Assembly (NCBI GenBank): GCA_020137815.1
Contig: CM035360.1
Location: 1,702,077 to 1,766,076 of the forward strand
Direction of reading: 5' to 3'
DNA: 64,000 bases
From: Hormiphora californensis
Lineage: Eukaryota > Ctenophora > Tentaculata > Cydippida > Pleurobrachiidae
Under the pieces are notes generated by a model. It saw nothing but the letters and a program-made list of their open reading frames with translations, ran no database searches and was not told where the DNA came from. This document shows positions 22,702 through 35,596 of this stretch, one piece after another. Made by a program: the position numbers and the translations under genes. Within the stretch, counting starts at the first letter, position 1. Each line of letters begins with the position of its first letter.

Positions 22702-24804
22702 CTAGCCGATCCTCTGTTTGGGCAGCTGCGTGAGGATGATCTTGAGATCATCTGTCTCCAGTCTCTGGACGCTAGTCTTGTCACACAGCTCAAGAGCTGC
22801 ATCCACCATTTCGAAAAGGAGCTCTCCGTTAACTCGAATCTCTGCGTACTCTAGAACATCTGCTATCAGGGCCATCAACTCACCCCCTGAGGAAGATAAT
22901 ATGATGAAAGAACAAAGATATTAGCTGTTATTCCACGAATGTCCAATTCTACGTGGTAAATAAAAGCAATTCAATGCGAGTTTAGGATTGCCTGCAGTTA
23001 CCTTGCCTTGTTCGAACCTTGTATTGCTCGACCCTTGCTAGACCCTGTTTCCCAGCGCCCGCGGGTTTAAACAAAACAAGTTCGACCCTTGTCCTAGTAA
23101 AAGTTACCTGCATCAATTGTCCCATTCGCATCCCTGTCATAATGTCTGATGATATTGTCGAAATCAACAGCTTGGAATTTCCCCTTCGGCTTCAGTCTCT
23201 TCAGGAAGTTGTTCTCTATGTTGAATAGTCGAGGGAAATCCTGTCGGAGATTTAGTTACTTTTCTTATATAGAGCCAACAAAATGAAAATAGAAATCATT
23301 TCAAGGAATCACTGAATGTGAAAGTAACCGGATGAATTCACAAATAACTTACGAATATGTCTAGGGGAGATTCTTCGTCGACATTGAATAGTGCCAAAAT
23401 GTACCTCACACAATCAGCGCAGTTATCCTCAGAGGTACCTGTGGTAAAGGGTTGCTAGTGGGTTTCTGCAGTGGATTAAAGGGTTGCTAGGGGGGTTTCT
23501 ACGGTGGATTAAAGGGTTGCTAGGGGGTTTCTGTGGTGGATTAAAGGGTTGCTAGGGGGGTTTCTGCAGTGGATTAAAGGGGGTTGCTAGGGGCTTTCTG
23601 CAGTGGATTAAAGGGTTGCTAGGGGGTTTCTGTGGTAAAGGGTTGCTAGGGGGTTTCTGTGGTAAAGGGTTGCTAGGGGGTTTCTGCGGTGGATTAAAGG
23701 GGGTTTCTGCGGTGGATAGGGGGTTGCTAGGGGGTTTCTGTGGTGGATTAAAGGGGGTTGCTAGGGGGGTTTCTAGGTTGCTAGGTTGCTAGGGGGACGT
23801 GTTGATAAACAGATTGATAGAATGGCTGTCAAAGTAAAAACCTTATCAGCGAGATGAAAGGGAAGAATTGGACATAACTTTTATGTAGCTGATAAATGAA
23901 TTGCTATTATAATGCCCTTATAAAATCTTACCAATTTCATTAGCAAAGTCTTTGACCATTTTGTAAAGTTGATCCTGGGAGACTTTCCCACTTTTATCTG
24001 TCGTATACCTGCATTTGGATTCATGTTGGGTTTGTGATCGTTGAAATGATATTTGTCTTGCTCGAAATTAAATATGCTTTACTCTCAAAAATGGGGATGG
24101 AGTTACCCCGAAGTTCTACAAAAAACATCTTCAAAGGTAAGTTGCAATCTAGGTGACAAGTCCCAGCTTTGACAACAAACAGAGTGTCATTTGTAACAGT
24201 ACTCACTTGAGTAGAAGTTCAAAGAATTCAACACTGGTAAGCTTCTTCCTACAGAAACTAATGAACTTTAGAAATAATCGCTCCTTCTGGGGGAGCAGAA
24301 GAGCCAAATCTGAGATACGAATCCTGTTGTCGTTATTCTTTATCTGCAACTCAAATGCTTCCACCTGTCATGGGAAATGTACATGTTGTAAACTGCTTCA
24401 TCGCGTTTTTCATTCCATTTGTATTCTGAAAAGTTCTGTTTTTTTTGCAAAAGAGTTCTGTAGGTCAGGGTGAAATGTTTTTACCTCTGATCGGAGTTTA
24501 TTGATATTAATTGTGTCGTCGTTCCTAAGGGCATCATCCACGTAGAGGGTCTTAAAAAACTCAAGGAGTTCAGTCTAGAGAGAGGGACAACGGATTAGGA
24601 CTTAACTTCACACCACATGACACACTGACACAAACTATAAGCCGAATTGACACAATGTTAAAATGCACTAACCGCTTTTATGCTTCCATCCTCGTCTATT
24701 TTATGGCTGTCTAAGATGGCCCGAACGTATTCTGCCTTTACCGGGTACATCTCCAATATCTTTGTCAACAGCAGTCCTTTGTCCGTCATCTTGAAGAACT
24801 CCAA
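22702..24804 (-). CDS. Multi-EF-hand calcium-binding protein, calbindin/calretinin/secretagogin-like
   Basis: Seven exons with matching phases: 24673-24804, 24485-24574, 24207-24364, 23932-24008, 23353-23438, 23108-23240 and 22702-22886 (TAG at 22702-22704). The protein repeats helix-loop-helix units: KIDEDGSIKATE then LLEFFKTLY; RIRISDLALLLPQKERLFLKF; TTDKSGKVSQDQLYKMVKDF; DRDANGTIDAGGELMALI. The order LLPQ…FLKF…F…Y-loop…L matches the calretinin/calbindin middle domain (LLPVQENFLLKF). Only the last loop is close to canonical; others have Lys or Thr at position 1, so not all hands should bind calcium. Expected role: cytosolic calcium buffer or sensor. The start is not assigned. An upstream candidate exon at 26344-26378 (IIEQLICDEEE, phase-compatible with 24804) and a possible first exon 26668-26709 (MREVGSLRRSKTSL, phase not compatible without another exon) remain unproven. 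It is recognised as a family, with no ortholog claim. Confidence 0.8.
23439..23800 (-). repeat. About 31-bp minisatellite just upstream of an EF-hand exon acceptor
   Basis: About eleven imperfect units. On the gene strand each reads CTAGCAACCCTTTAATCCAC, then CGCAG and AAACCCC; the real acceptor is CCCTTTACCACAG at 23439 onward. The array therefore again repeats acceptor-like sequence. Confidence 0.8.
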
Positions 24805-24969
24805 CTGAAATAGGGGGATAGATGTGTTTATGAAGGAGTAGCAATTTGGTATCGGTCTAGATGTTTTAATTGATTATGAAACAGCGTGTAGATCATACAG
24901 TTAAATGCATGATGTGCCCTATTACCAGAGACTGAAAAAGTAGAACTAAGAAGAACCGGATCTCGAATA

Positions 24970-25690
24970 ATTTAGGTTGACATCAAGCAAAAACAGATGT
25001 TTAGCGATTAGAAGATTAGCAAGATGTGTTCGCGATGATAATCATAATTCAGAGTATCGAATTTTGGAGAGATTGGTTCAGCAAGAAGAATCGAATTTAT
25101 TTGGAGCTGACTTTTTTACGGGCTCTCCGAAAGAGCAATCCATGGCCAAAGCTGCCCTCTTGATCGCCACCGCCCTGCTGTAGGGAAGACCGCCGCTCCC
25201 ACAGTGTTCCAGTAGAGGTAGTTGATGTTGATGTTGATGTTGAGAATGTACTGAAGGAGACCGACTTGGCGAATTCGGACATAGAAACTCGCCTCCGTGA
25301 CATATTCCTTACACTGTGTTTTTAGCGTTAGTGTGAAGCTCTCTACTCTCTAGTTCTGATGAGAAAAAAAACTGATGGAGCTGTATGGTTAGGAGCCAAG
25401 GAAGTATATTGTGCATCCCCTTACCCTTATATGTGTACCTTGTCAGAGGATGCTTTTGTTGGTGACTTCAGGAGTGTGATTGTAGGTAAATGTTTTAGTA
25501 AAGAAAGGCGCATGGTGGATTCGTGGTTTTAGCAACGATACAGGAGGTTAGAAGTACTGGAGTGTCGACAAAAATATACAGCAAATGCAGTAACAATATC
25601 ACTATAGTTCTACCGTTCGGTTGTTACAGGGCAATTTCCTGGTTCTTCGAGCCTGGCAATTAATAGATTTAGCTTTCTTAGGAAGCTCTG
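24970..25690 (+). other. Coding-like but interrupted stretch, unrecognised
   Basis: Readings in shifting frames look protein-like: RILERLVQQEESNLFGADFF, ENVLKETDLANSDIETRL and DGAVWLGAKEVYCASPYPYM. Stops intervene and no clean splice sites link them. It may be a decayed gene or transposon; family unknown. Confidence 0.3.
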
Positions 25691-26108
25691 AGTATGAACA
25701 ATGCATAAAACAACATACACGAAGTCGGTAAAATCGCATCGTCCTGCAAATAAAGAGTTCACGCGACACACACTACTTCAGCTGTGAACTATAAAGGAAG
25801 CCCCACCCCCTCTACCAATTGCGGTACTTATAACAATAGTACTAATGGTCCACTAGCTGATAGATAGATAGGGGGATCAATTACCGGAGGAAAGGCTGGA
25901 GAGAGAGAACGCGAGAGAGAGAGAGAGAGACACAGGGACAGAAAGAAAGAGAGGCAGCGAAGATGAGGATTTCCCTAGGTCACAAGTGGTGTTAGTTTCA
26001 CGAAGCTGGCGGGCGAGAGAGATCAATATTTAATAGTAAGACCCGTCTACAGAAGTGTTTCTCTTTCCCCGGCTCCTCCTCCTGCTGTAATCTCTCTGGT
26101 CATTCAGG

Positions 26109-26302
<194 letters not shown>

Positions 26303-26442
26303 CCTTCCCAGTCACCGATCTTTACCATTATCCCCACCCTTACTTCTTCTTCATCACATATCAGCTGCTCTATGATCGCTGCACGTGTGAGTAATAATAA
26401 AAGCTGTAATCTTTCTCTACCACAGTCAATAGTCAGGCACAC

Positions 26443-27239
26443 ATTATTATGCTCCTGGTTGGTTTAGCTATGAGGTTCATAAATATGTTCATTACTTCCC
26501 TATCATTTAAAGGGGCCAATGAAGACACGGGCTGCAGGGCGCAAGCATTCGACAGAAGAAAAGACCAATGAAATTAGGTTTGTTGCAGCTTTAGTGCAAT
26601 ATGTTGTTGAGTAAGGAGGAAGAGTAAACAAGCAATATGTAGTTAGTCATATAAAATGTTATCTTACCAGAGATGTCTTGGACCGGCGAAGTGATCCTAC
26701 TTCCCTCATTATACTGCCCCTCTAAACCAAGCTAAGAACAGTACAAACAATATATGGGATGAGAAACGATATCTATCGGTTAGCAAACTAAGGTCTGCTG
26801 ATAAGTGCTCTAGACAAGATATGATCGGTTGTGAATAGTATAGAGCACGTAGGGTACGCTGCTAGACAAGATATATCGGTTTGGAATAGACCTACGAAGT
26901 GCGATAGACAAGATGAAAGTAATATATTGGTAGACCTTTAGGCTATTGATCTAGATAATGACAACTTGTTTAGACGATCGTAGACAGCTTTAGACAGAGG
27001 AAGCTAATTGTTTCAGAGAGCGGTCTGAACAAGACAGATCTTGACCAAATGTATAAGATCATAGAAAGATAATGATAGAAGGACAACAGATCAGGGGCTC
27101 AGAGACTAAAGAGAGAAAACATTGAGATGATTGATAGACGGAATTAGGACGGGAACATTGGTTGAAGAGAGCTCTACAACACGAGCACTCGAAGGACAGA
27201 TTAGTGTACCGTTGGAGGATGTTAATGAGGTAACGTATA
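26443..27239. other. Stretch without a supported gene
   Basis: Several TAGACAAGAT(A/G) phrases recur at 26810-26915. Otherwise nothing seen apart from the possible exon noted with the EF-hand gene. Confidence 0.35.
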
Positions 27240-27355
<116 letters not shown>

Positions 27356-27359
27356 TAGA

Positions 27360-28970
27360 TTGAGGACATGAATTAATGTCCGATGGAAACAAAGTCTAGA
27401 AGTAAACGAATAAGACACGGTCACCGTAGCTGATAATGAACACTTTTGCTAATAAAACGAAGTATGCCAGTCCTTGCTACGCTGCTAATCTGCCTCAAGT
27501 TAATTTCAAAGGCTATAATATGCCAAGCCTTGGGAATATTTGAATAGGCACGGATATATGTCTAACTAATCAGTGTAACTGGATTAGTAGACCAGGATTT
27601 GGTTTAATTGGTATGGGATTCACCGCTCATGACAACTGGTTATAGATCTCACAAAAAGTAATGACTGAAAGTAGGTCTTATGGGTAGAAAGAAATGCACT
27701 GTGGAACAAACCCACCTACATTGTATGTAGGGAGAGGGAGGGGTAGTAGTTTTTGTCTAGGTGAACGTGACGACTAGAGTTGCAATTAATCGTAGCTTTT
27801 AGCGACATGGACGTGACGTTATACCAGCAATCGGAGAACGTAGGTTATTAATAGCAACCGCTCGATCTCGACAGAGGCATGAATGGCTAAAATTTTCTTA
27901 CATGAGCAAATATAAAATGTAAAATACACAAAACAGATTTTAAATAAACAGTGATTTGATGCACTCTACGATCATTGATCAACCCCATTTAGCCTCATGA
28001 TGTTTATTGCAATTGAGATAAACAAGGGATAAACGTTCGCTTGCCCTACGTGGTAAACGACAGTCTATAGAAATATGGAGAGATAGAGAGAGGGAGAAAG
28101 AGAGAGAGGGAGAGATTTTCACGACTTAGTGAAATTTTGAAAATTTCAACCTACCCCTACTACAACATGGAGACAGCCAAAAAGGAACAGCCAACTACAA
28201 CTACTTCTTACATCCTCCAAACAGATAAGACCGTTCATTTTATTTATTCATTACCTACCGTCCTCCCTGTCTTTGCTTGTGTAGAAAGAGAAGAAAGGGA
28301 GGACGGTAATGAGGCAATCAGGGTGTTTACAGTCAGTTTGTTGTCACGTACTGTTTGTTCTCTCGTATCAGGCCTCCCTGATCTCTCTTTCATGCTTACC
28401 TGCCCGGTTCTGGTAAGCGTTATAGTGGTCCCTCCCCCTGGTTCTTCCCTTTGCTCTCGTTCCTCCCTTCCTGTTCCTGTCATTGGGCCCTTCCTCCGGC
28501 CAGACTCTTCTCGGGGCGGCTTTTCTTATAGTGCTAGTTTGGTTTACAGTGTTCTCCCTAGTTCGAGTCCTTTTTTTAGCTTTTAGGATTCACCCACTCA
28601 CCAGCCCTTCCCTTGGATTTTAGTATTATACTTCTTTTCCTTTTCATCCAGAGTTGAGCTCTTTCTCTTTTCTTATTCAATATTATCAATCTTCCTGTGG
28701 TATAAGTAATAAGTATCCATATAACCGCCCTCCCCTCTTTTTTCGTTTTGTATAGAGTGAGTCTCCAGATATAGCAAACCTGGGGTATTGCGGCCTCTCA
28801 TTAGTTCCAGGTCCCTGTTAGGATAGCTAGGCCCCTGAGTGTAGAAGCTAGAGCTGAGCAGAGTAGTAGAGACCCGAGCAATACTCTTCATTTTCAGGTC
28901 TCGGGCGCCCTGTAGCCCCGCCTTTCTGACTGACTCCGGTACAGCCCTCCCAGGCTGAACCAACCCCCTC
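27360..28970. other. Stretch without a supported gene
   Basis: A hairpin at about 28250-28312 pairs TTACCTACCGTCCTCCCT with AGGGAGGACGGTAATG. A 149-codon frame at 28137-28586 has no family resemblance. This may be the 5' part of the retroposon that ends at 30996. Confidence 0.35.
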
Positions 28971-28979
28971 TGACTATTC

Positions 28980-30996
28980 TCGCAAAGGCAAAACGTTACC
29001 TATCCCGACTAGTCCCCAACCACAAACAGCAGTGCTACATCTCAAAGGAAAAACGCTACCTATCCAGTCACCCCTGACGTGCTACAATCTCAAAGGAAAA
29101 ACGCTACCTATCCAGCCATATCATCCCTGATGTGCTACAACCTCTGTCCCCACACCTCCCTCCCGTTCGGAACTCCACCCACACACCTAACCCGTCCCAT
29201 ATACCTATAGGCTATAGTGTTCTTCCACCACTTCCCATTTTGCTACCACCTCCTCCACTTCCCCTTACTCCAACCCCCTTTCCTTCTCCAGCTCCTTGTA
29301 CCCGCTCCTACCCAGCGAACTCTCCCGTTCGAACCACCACCCCCACATCCAACCCGTCCCTAAACAGTAAACTCATAGGGTGTCCTCCCATTTCGTACTT
29401 CCCCAATAGCCCCTTCCCCTGCCCATAATCTCTCATGCTCCAGCTCCCCATCTTTCTGTCATCCTTCCTTCCCCTGCCCTTCCCGCCTTATCCCTCTACT
29501 AGTGGTTCTCCCCGGTCCAGGTTTCTCATTACCTCACCTCTTTTCAGGGTTTTTTTTATTTCAATACCCCTCTTTAGTATTTGGGCTCCTTTTGGTATCT
29601 TTATCTCTATTCTCTCTCTCTCTCTCTCTCTCTCTTTCGCTCTCTCTCCCTTTCTCTCACTCTCTCTCTCTCCTCCGCGGTACGGTGTGAGTGTGCCCCC
29701 ATGTCTTCCAATTAGTTGTCCCTATCATCCATCAGCCCAATTAGGGTCTTGTTTCCCCCGCTATCTTGTTTTGCATTATCACACTGCCATTCTAGCCGGT
29801 CTATTTGGAGGACTTCCTCCCACGTGACCGCCTGCGTGACCCCTCACTGTCTCTCTATCTCTCTCTCTCTCTCCCCCTCTCTCTCTCTCTAGATATCATC
29901 CTAGATATCATTGCACTAGTCACACCTAGTTCATTCTGCAGTTATCCTGCCTATCAATGCACTAGTCACACCCAGATCATTCTGCAGTTATCCTGCCTAG
30001 CAATGCACAAGTCACACCTAGTTCATTCTGCAGTTATCCTGCCTATCAATGCACTAGTCACACCTAGTTTATTCTGCAGTTATCCTGCCTATCATTGCAC
30101 TAATAACCCCTAGTTCACTCTGCAGTTATCCTGCCTATATCAATGCACTAGTCACACCCAGATCATTCTGCAGTTATCCTGCCTATCATTGCACTAATAA
30201 CCCCTAGTCCATTCTGCAGTTATCCTGCCTTTCACTGCACTAGTCACACCTAGTTTATTCTGCAGTTATCCTGCCTATCATAGCACTAGTCACACCTAGT
30301 TCACTCTGCAGTTATCCTGCCTACCAATGTACAAGTCACACCCAGATCATTCTGCAGTTATCCTGCCTATCATTGCACTAAATACCCCTAGTTCACTCTG
30401 CAGTTATCCTGCCTATATCAATGCACTAGTCACACCCAGATCATTCTGCAGTTATCCTGCCTATCATTGCACTAATAACCCCTAGTCCATTCTGCAGTTA
30501 TCCTGCCTTTCACTGCACTAGTAACACCTAGTTCATTCTGCAGTTATCCTGCCTATCATTGCACTAGTCACACCTAGGTCCTAGTTCATTCTGCAATTAT
30601 CCCCTCCCTCTCCCCCGCCCTCTCCCTATCCTCCCCTCCCGCTCACCCCCACCCTTTCCCGCTCCCCAATCCTCCCCCTCTCCCGAATCCCCCGCCCTCA
30701 ACCTATCTCACCCCATCAAATCCTAAAGACAATCTCGCCATGAGCTTGAGAGTAAGATGGCTGGACCGCCCAGAGTCGCCCATACTCTAATAGAATGAGC
30801 ACTCTCTGGCGGACCTGTTCATGACGACAGACATATGACAAAGCGTTGGGCCCCCCTATGCACAAGACTACCTCGTTTCCCTAATTGGACACTTTCGAGA
30901 CTAGTTGTAAGGGGGATCCGGGTTATGCCGTCGCTACCCGGGTGGTAGAGGACTTGGTACACCCTAGCTTAGTGCCCCAAAAAAAAAAAAAAAAAA
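28980..30996 (+). mobile_element. PolyA-tailed retroposon, 5' boundary uncertain
   Basis: The 3' end (CTACCCGGGTGGTAGAGG…CTTAGTGCCCC, then A18) matches the inverted copy at 36004-36430 (ACCCGGGTGGTATGAGG…CTAAGTGACCC, A24). The 5' part also matches: CAAAGGCAAAACGTTACC, repeated about every 50 bp near 28985-29110. Between them lies a 46-bp minisatellite, which may be a later expansion. No reverse transcriptase is visible, so it depends on other elements. Confidence 0.6.
29893..30598 (+). repeat. 46-bp minisatellite, about 15 copies
   Basis: Unit CTGCAGTTATCCTGCCTATC, then AATGCACTAGTCACACCTAG, then TTCATT. CAG followed by TTATCCTGCC also occurs in the 33-bp repeat at 12-13.5 kb. Confidence 0.9.
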
Positions 30997-31319
30997 GAGA
31001 GAGGGAGATAATAGGGAGAGAGTAGAAGAAAGAGTGAGTGAGAGAGTGAGAGGTCAGAGATACACAAATACTCATTGCGCGATCGTGATGCCAGCATCTT
31101 CATTAACAATCAACCACCCCCTTCACTACTGAAGGTCCTGTTTTTGTATAAGCGTGTGTGCGTGTGGGTCTTTAAAGACACTGAAAGCGGAGATGCAGAT
31201 GGCAAAGCTCCTAGAGCAATCTGTCTAATGGTGTGGGCTAGCCTGAAAGAGCGTTTAGTCACCCTTTACACAACTCCGAATCTTCTTCTTTTATTCTTTA
31301 CTATCTCTATCTCTCACAC

Positions 31320-31359
31320 CATTTCTCTCTTTCTTTCTCTCTTTCTTTCTTTCTCTCTA

Positions 31360-31412
<53 letters not shown>
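31320..31412. repeat. (CT)n microsatellite
   Basis: CT array preceded by TTTCTCTC variants. Confidence 0.93.
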
Positions 31413-31415
<3 letters not shown>

Positions 31416-31711
31416 GGCCTCACGCCATACATGATTACTCACAAATATCACACACATCCAAATCACACGGCATGTTTATCAAGAATAATTACCTCTGGTG
31501 CCGCTACCCCAGTAATAGTATACTCACCAGGTTGGTCTTCTGTTGCCACTGGAAGGGTGTTTTCAGGGTTGGTGAAGTAGCAGATGCAAGAATGGCAGTT
31601 ATCATGATTGCAAGACCTCTCAAATCAGTTGCTTCTATCAACAATGTCGGTTCTTTGCTTATAAAGGGATTTCTGGTAAAGCGCTCGACAGGATCAAGAT
31701 TCTGGAGCTGA

Positions 31712-31781
31712 TTACAAAGTAATACAAGATTTAATAATCGTTTAATAATAAACGATTATTAAATCTTGTATTACTTTGTAA
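31712..31781. repeat. Perfect 33-bp inverted repeat with 4-base loop
   Basis: TTACAAAGTAATACAAGATT…, loop ATAA, then the exact reverse complement. 70 bp in total, AT-rich. It is too long for a random hairpin and could be a tiny fold-back element or a small-RNA precursor shape. Confidence 0.9.
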
Positions 31782-31952
31782 CAATGTCGGTTCAGTAGAT
31801 GGTATCCCCAATTAGATGTGACAGAATTTTCAGCAACAAAAGCAATTAAACAGTAGACACAGTTCACAGATGCGTTGTGGTATTTAACAATGAATCAAGT
31901 AGCCATGGAGAGGCGAGGCTGATGTTTCATTGGTCCAAATATGCATCTATCT

Positions 31953-32099
<147 letters not shown>

Positions 32100-32109
32100 T
32101 GCACACTTG

Positions 32110-34090
32110 GGTACAGGAAATGCATTGCACACAATTTTGGAGTTCACTTCCGCGTTTACGATTCTTCTCTCCTCTAACTGCCGCCTCCTAGAGCACTGTG
32201 CAACAACTGACATGTCTCTCTTTTATCCGATCTCCTTCCACTTAGTTTCAGTAGTCATGACACCAAACCAGCTGCAACTCCAATCTCTCCCAATTCCCAC
32301 ATTTGTTCCTTTTCTCCCACCTCTTTTCCTCCCATCTCTTTTCCTCCCATCTCTCTTCCTCATATATGTCGTTCTTTCTCCCGGACATCTTTCTTCGTCT
32401 CTCCCACCTCTCTTTCTAGAAATATCCATAGCCCAACAATTGGTACTTCTAATAATATGCGATTGAATTAGGCGGTGATCAAAGAAGAGATCACTAACGA
32501 GCACCGACAAAGCCTAATACGTACATGTTGAGGTAATGACAAGTTATTAGATTGGGAACGTACAAAGCAGAGATCAGTCTGACAAGATGATGTTACTGAG
32601 ATAGCAGAGCCTAATTAGTAGGTAATGACAAGTTAGGAATGTATGGATCTAAATAATGAATGTCAAAGAAACGGACTTGTGGATGCCATCTTTCAGTGCG
32701 TAAAGTAATAAATTCTAATTATTAGTGGATCAATCATGTTCATCCTAACTCCTGAAAGATCTCAATTTACTACTTACGGAACGGCGATCTTCGGAGAGAA
32801 TGGACAGTCTACGAGAACGATCCATAGTTTGTGAAATGTATACAGAAGGAAAGAAGTCTTAAACAAAAGCAGTTTATACACAGCAAACAAGTGAAATAGG
32901 ATTAGCATACGGTGGGCAGTGGCGTGTAAAACCATACATTTCCCTGCAGTTGGCATGTATTGCCCTTAACTTAAACATTAACTTCGGATCCAATCTATAT
33001 GCTGAATTTTCAGATGTACCCCCAATATATATCTGTAATATGTATCAAAATCTGTAAAACTGAAATCTGATTACCTTTTGAATGTGTTTTGGTCGACGGA
33101 AAAACTTCATTCGTGATTGAAAAGTTAAAGGAGTAGCATCTGGTAAGCGAAGTATACGGACCTTCGTTTAAATCAGACAGTGCAGGACAGGATTTAGAAC
33201 AAATTCCATTCACTAAAGTGTGAAAGAGACAATACCAAAAACATGCATAAAGAATAGGGCCATGTCTAGTACATGGGCCAAAAGTGGCCAGGATAAGATA
33301 TATTCCTCCCCAACCATAACAGCTAAGAACTAAGGTCGGCTGTTTTCTGTTTGTCCCATATTATGACGACACGGGCAATTTCCTTGCAGACGTTTGGTTC
33401 ATCTGTGAATATTTTTGGGCATGATAATATAGCCAAGAATAGCGATAAGATATATCGTGATCAGTTAAAAGAAAGAGAGTAGATAAAATATCTGTAGCTA
33501 AGAGGAACGTTTATCAGGTGTAAAGTTTCCACGTGCTCCCTCAATTCTAAAAATAGCCCCATGCTTAACTGGTTCAAGTCACCCCCATCTCGAGAGAAAG
33601 ACAGAGAGCTCTCTACTCTACTCCTAAACTGTTAGAGAAACGAACCAGCCGGTGAGAGTATCTGATCCTGGAGGCTGTTGTTCTGAATCTGTGGCCTGCA
33701 CTTCCTGGAGACTTCCTCATGATACTTCCGAAGTTGGTAAATTGGAGAGGGTCAAATACTAGCTCGGGAGACTCAATTATGTAGTTAAAATGGACCATCT
33801 TTTTTTGCTCTCTACATTCTTTTATAGTAAAACAACAAGTTTATGTAGATTAGGTGTAGATGAGGATTTAGTTAAAACAGGAACAGGGGAGCTATGGTGA
33901 GCATAGTATGCCCATGAAAAATTCAAAAGTCTGAAAATTTAAGACGGTGAACTCTTGAGTTTGGCACATTTAATCCCACAGCAAAGAAGCCCATGTTGAA
34001 TAGTAATGCTAAATTCAAATATCAAATGATGAGAAAGTATTTTGCGATAAAATCAATTAAACTAATCTTAATGTTAAAGTTAAAAACGTG
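32110..34090. other. Mostly empty; one possible exon
   Basis: On the minus strand at about 33626-33740 a frame reads KYHEEVSRKCRPQIQNNSLQ, then DQILSPAGSFL and a stop. It could be a last exon of the gene at 34098, but its acceptor is poor. I see nothing else. Confidence 0.3.
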
Positions 34091-34097
34091 TTCTTAC

Positions 34098-34625
34098 CCG
34101 TGGTAGTGGCATTTCAGCTGAAACAAAATACGATGTGAATCTATGAAACAAGTAAATCAAATCTGAAGACACCAAGGCCGGGTACAGTTCTGAATATGAA
34201 ATGCCTTCACTAATTGCAACATCTAATATTCGTGTGGCAATCTTGTAAACGCTCTTTCTTTCTAGTCGTGTGTCTTTCTTTTGGCACGCATTTCCCACTT
34301 CTCCTTCTCTCTAATTTGTCCGGCGCTGTCTAAATGTCGGCTTTTACTAGATTGGGTTTAGGGAGGGTGTGAATTTAATTGAGATTTTAAGAGAGAAACA
34401 ACGGGGGGAACAACCAATCCAGTCTTGAACGAGCATTTCTACAGAACGATGATTTCAGTAACCCTGACTGCTTCTCTCGCTAGTTAAAGTAACGATCTCA
34501 CTTACCCTAGCTGCCTTTCTCTCACTAGTTAAAGTAATGATCTCACTTACCCTTGCTGCCTCCTGCCTGTCCAGGGCAGATCTGCGGTAGGCACGGTTAT
34601 TGAAAAACGCTCGAACAGACTCCAT
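34098..34625 (-). CDS. Candidate two-exon coding stretch, unrecognised protein
   Basis: Exon 34551-34625 begins ATG and reads MESVRAFFNNRAYRRSALDR, then QEAAR, ending in phase 0 at a strong donor (AGG|GTAAGT). Exon 34098-34310 follows in phase 0, open for 71 codons (KSVYKIATRILDVAISEG; LIYLFHRFTSYFVSAEMPL), ending at GG|GTAAGA. Further exons would lie below 34098. An alternative splice ending with the phase-shifted EKEKWEMRAKRKTHD and a stop is also possible, so the exact model is open. No family known. Confidence 0.4.
34462..34562 (-). repeat. Tandem copies of a 5' splice site
   Basis: The segment AGGCAGC(A/T)AGGGTAAGTG, then AGATC(A/G)TTACTTTAACTAG, occurs about two and a half times in a row. 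The copies repeat the donor of the exon at 34551 with its flank. Confidence 0.7.
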
Positions 34626-35431
34626 AACAGCTCACTTCATGTTACCTAGATGCAAACTGCAGATCAAGCTGGGAGTTGAGTATAAGCAGATCAAAAGAAA
34701 GGTCTTTACCAAGAGGATCAAATACTATTTTACTAAATTTAGTAAAGTTTAGCTAAACTAAAACAATAAATTTCCTACTCAGAATTCCATGTGTGTACAC
34801 TGTTATACATGTGCAGTGTGTTAGGAAGGGGACACATAATCATTGAAGACGAATCATCCAGTGCAGCTCTCAGTAGGGTTATATAGCATCACAAAAAGAT
34901 GGTCCGACTCTTTGTGTACTGCACAATTATCGTTTACTTGCTATCTTGGCAGCAACATGATCATGGTCTAGCAAGAAAGGATCTCTATTTTCCCTGCTGG
35001 TGCGGTTTGCTAATGGCTGATAACGTTGAGAATAGCAGATACACGCGACTGAGGTTGAGACCACATGGTAGCTCTAAGTCACGTCAGCACGTTTTTTTGC
35101 AAAACAAAAGCTAATTTTGGGTTTTGTGGGCATTTCGGTTGATGATAGAAAGCATGTTGTTAAAGCCAAAATTCAAATTCCATTATGAAATTATGATTAT
35201 GTGTCAACTGATCTTAGCGCAATCACCAGAACTAGGACCGCAAAAGGCCCAACGAAATATTATTTGGTAATTTGGAAACAAAATACAGACGATCTGCTGA
35301 GACAACAAAAATATCAAACCTGCAGTGGTCATGAAACGCTGGGTGGCCAGGAATCAGCTGATGATTGGTATTGAAATATTGAAAGTATAGTGGAGCTTAT
35401 CAAACTAGAAGTCACTTGAACAACAACAAAC

Positions 35432-35596
35432 CTGCGGAATGTGGAGAGGTTCCTGATCCACAAAGGCATCATCCTCTCCATCATTATAATCAATATACTT
35501 GTTCTCATCAACCTCAGATGTGGAGGGAGGTTTCTGTCCTTCCACGTAAAACTTACCCGGGTCTCTCTGACTGATACTGAATCTCCGGAACGACAT
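35432..35596 (-). CDS. Candidate first coding exon, unrecognised
   Basis: ATG at 35596, 55 codons, ending in phase 0 at CAG|GTTTGT. The protein is hydrophilic: MSFRRFSISQRDPGKFYVEG, then an acidic stretch (YNDGEDDAFVDQE). It may belong with the exons at 34098-34625 or stand as a separate gene. Confidence 0.4.
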
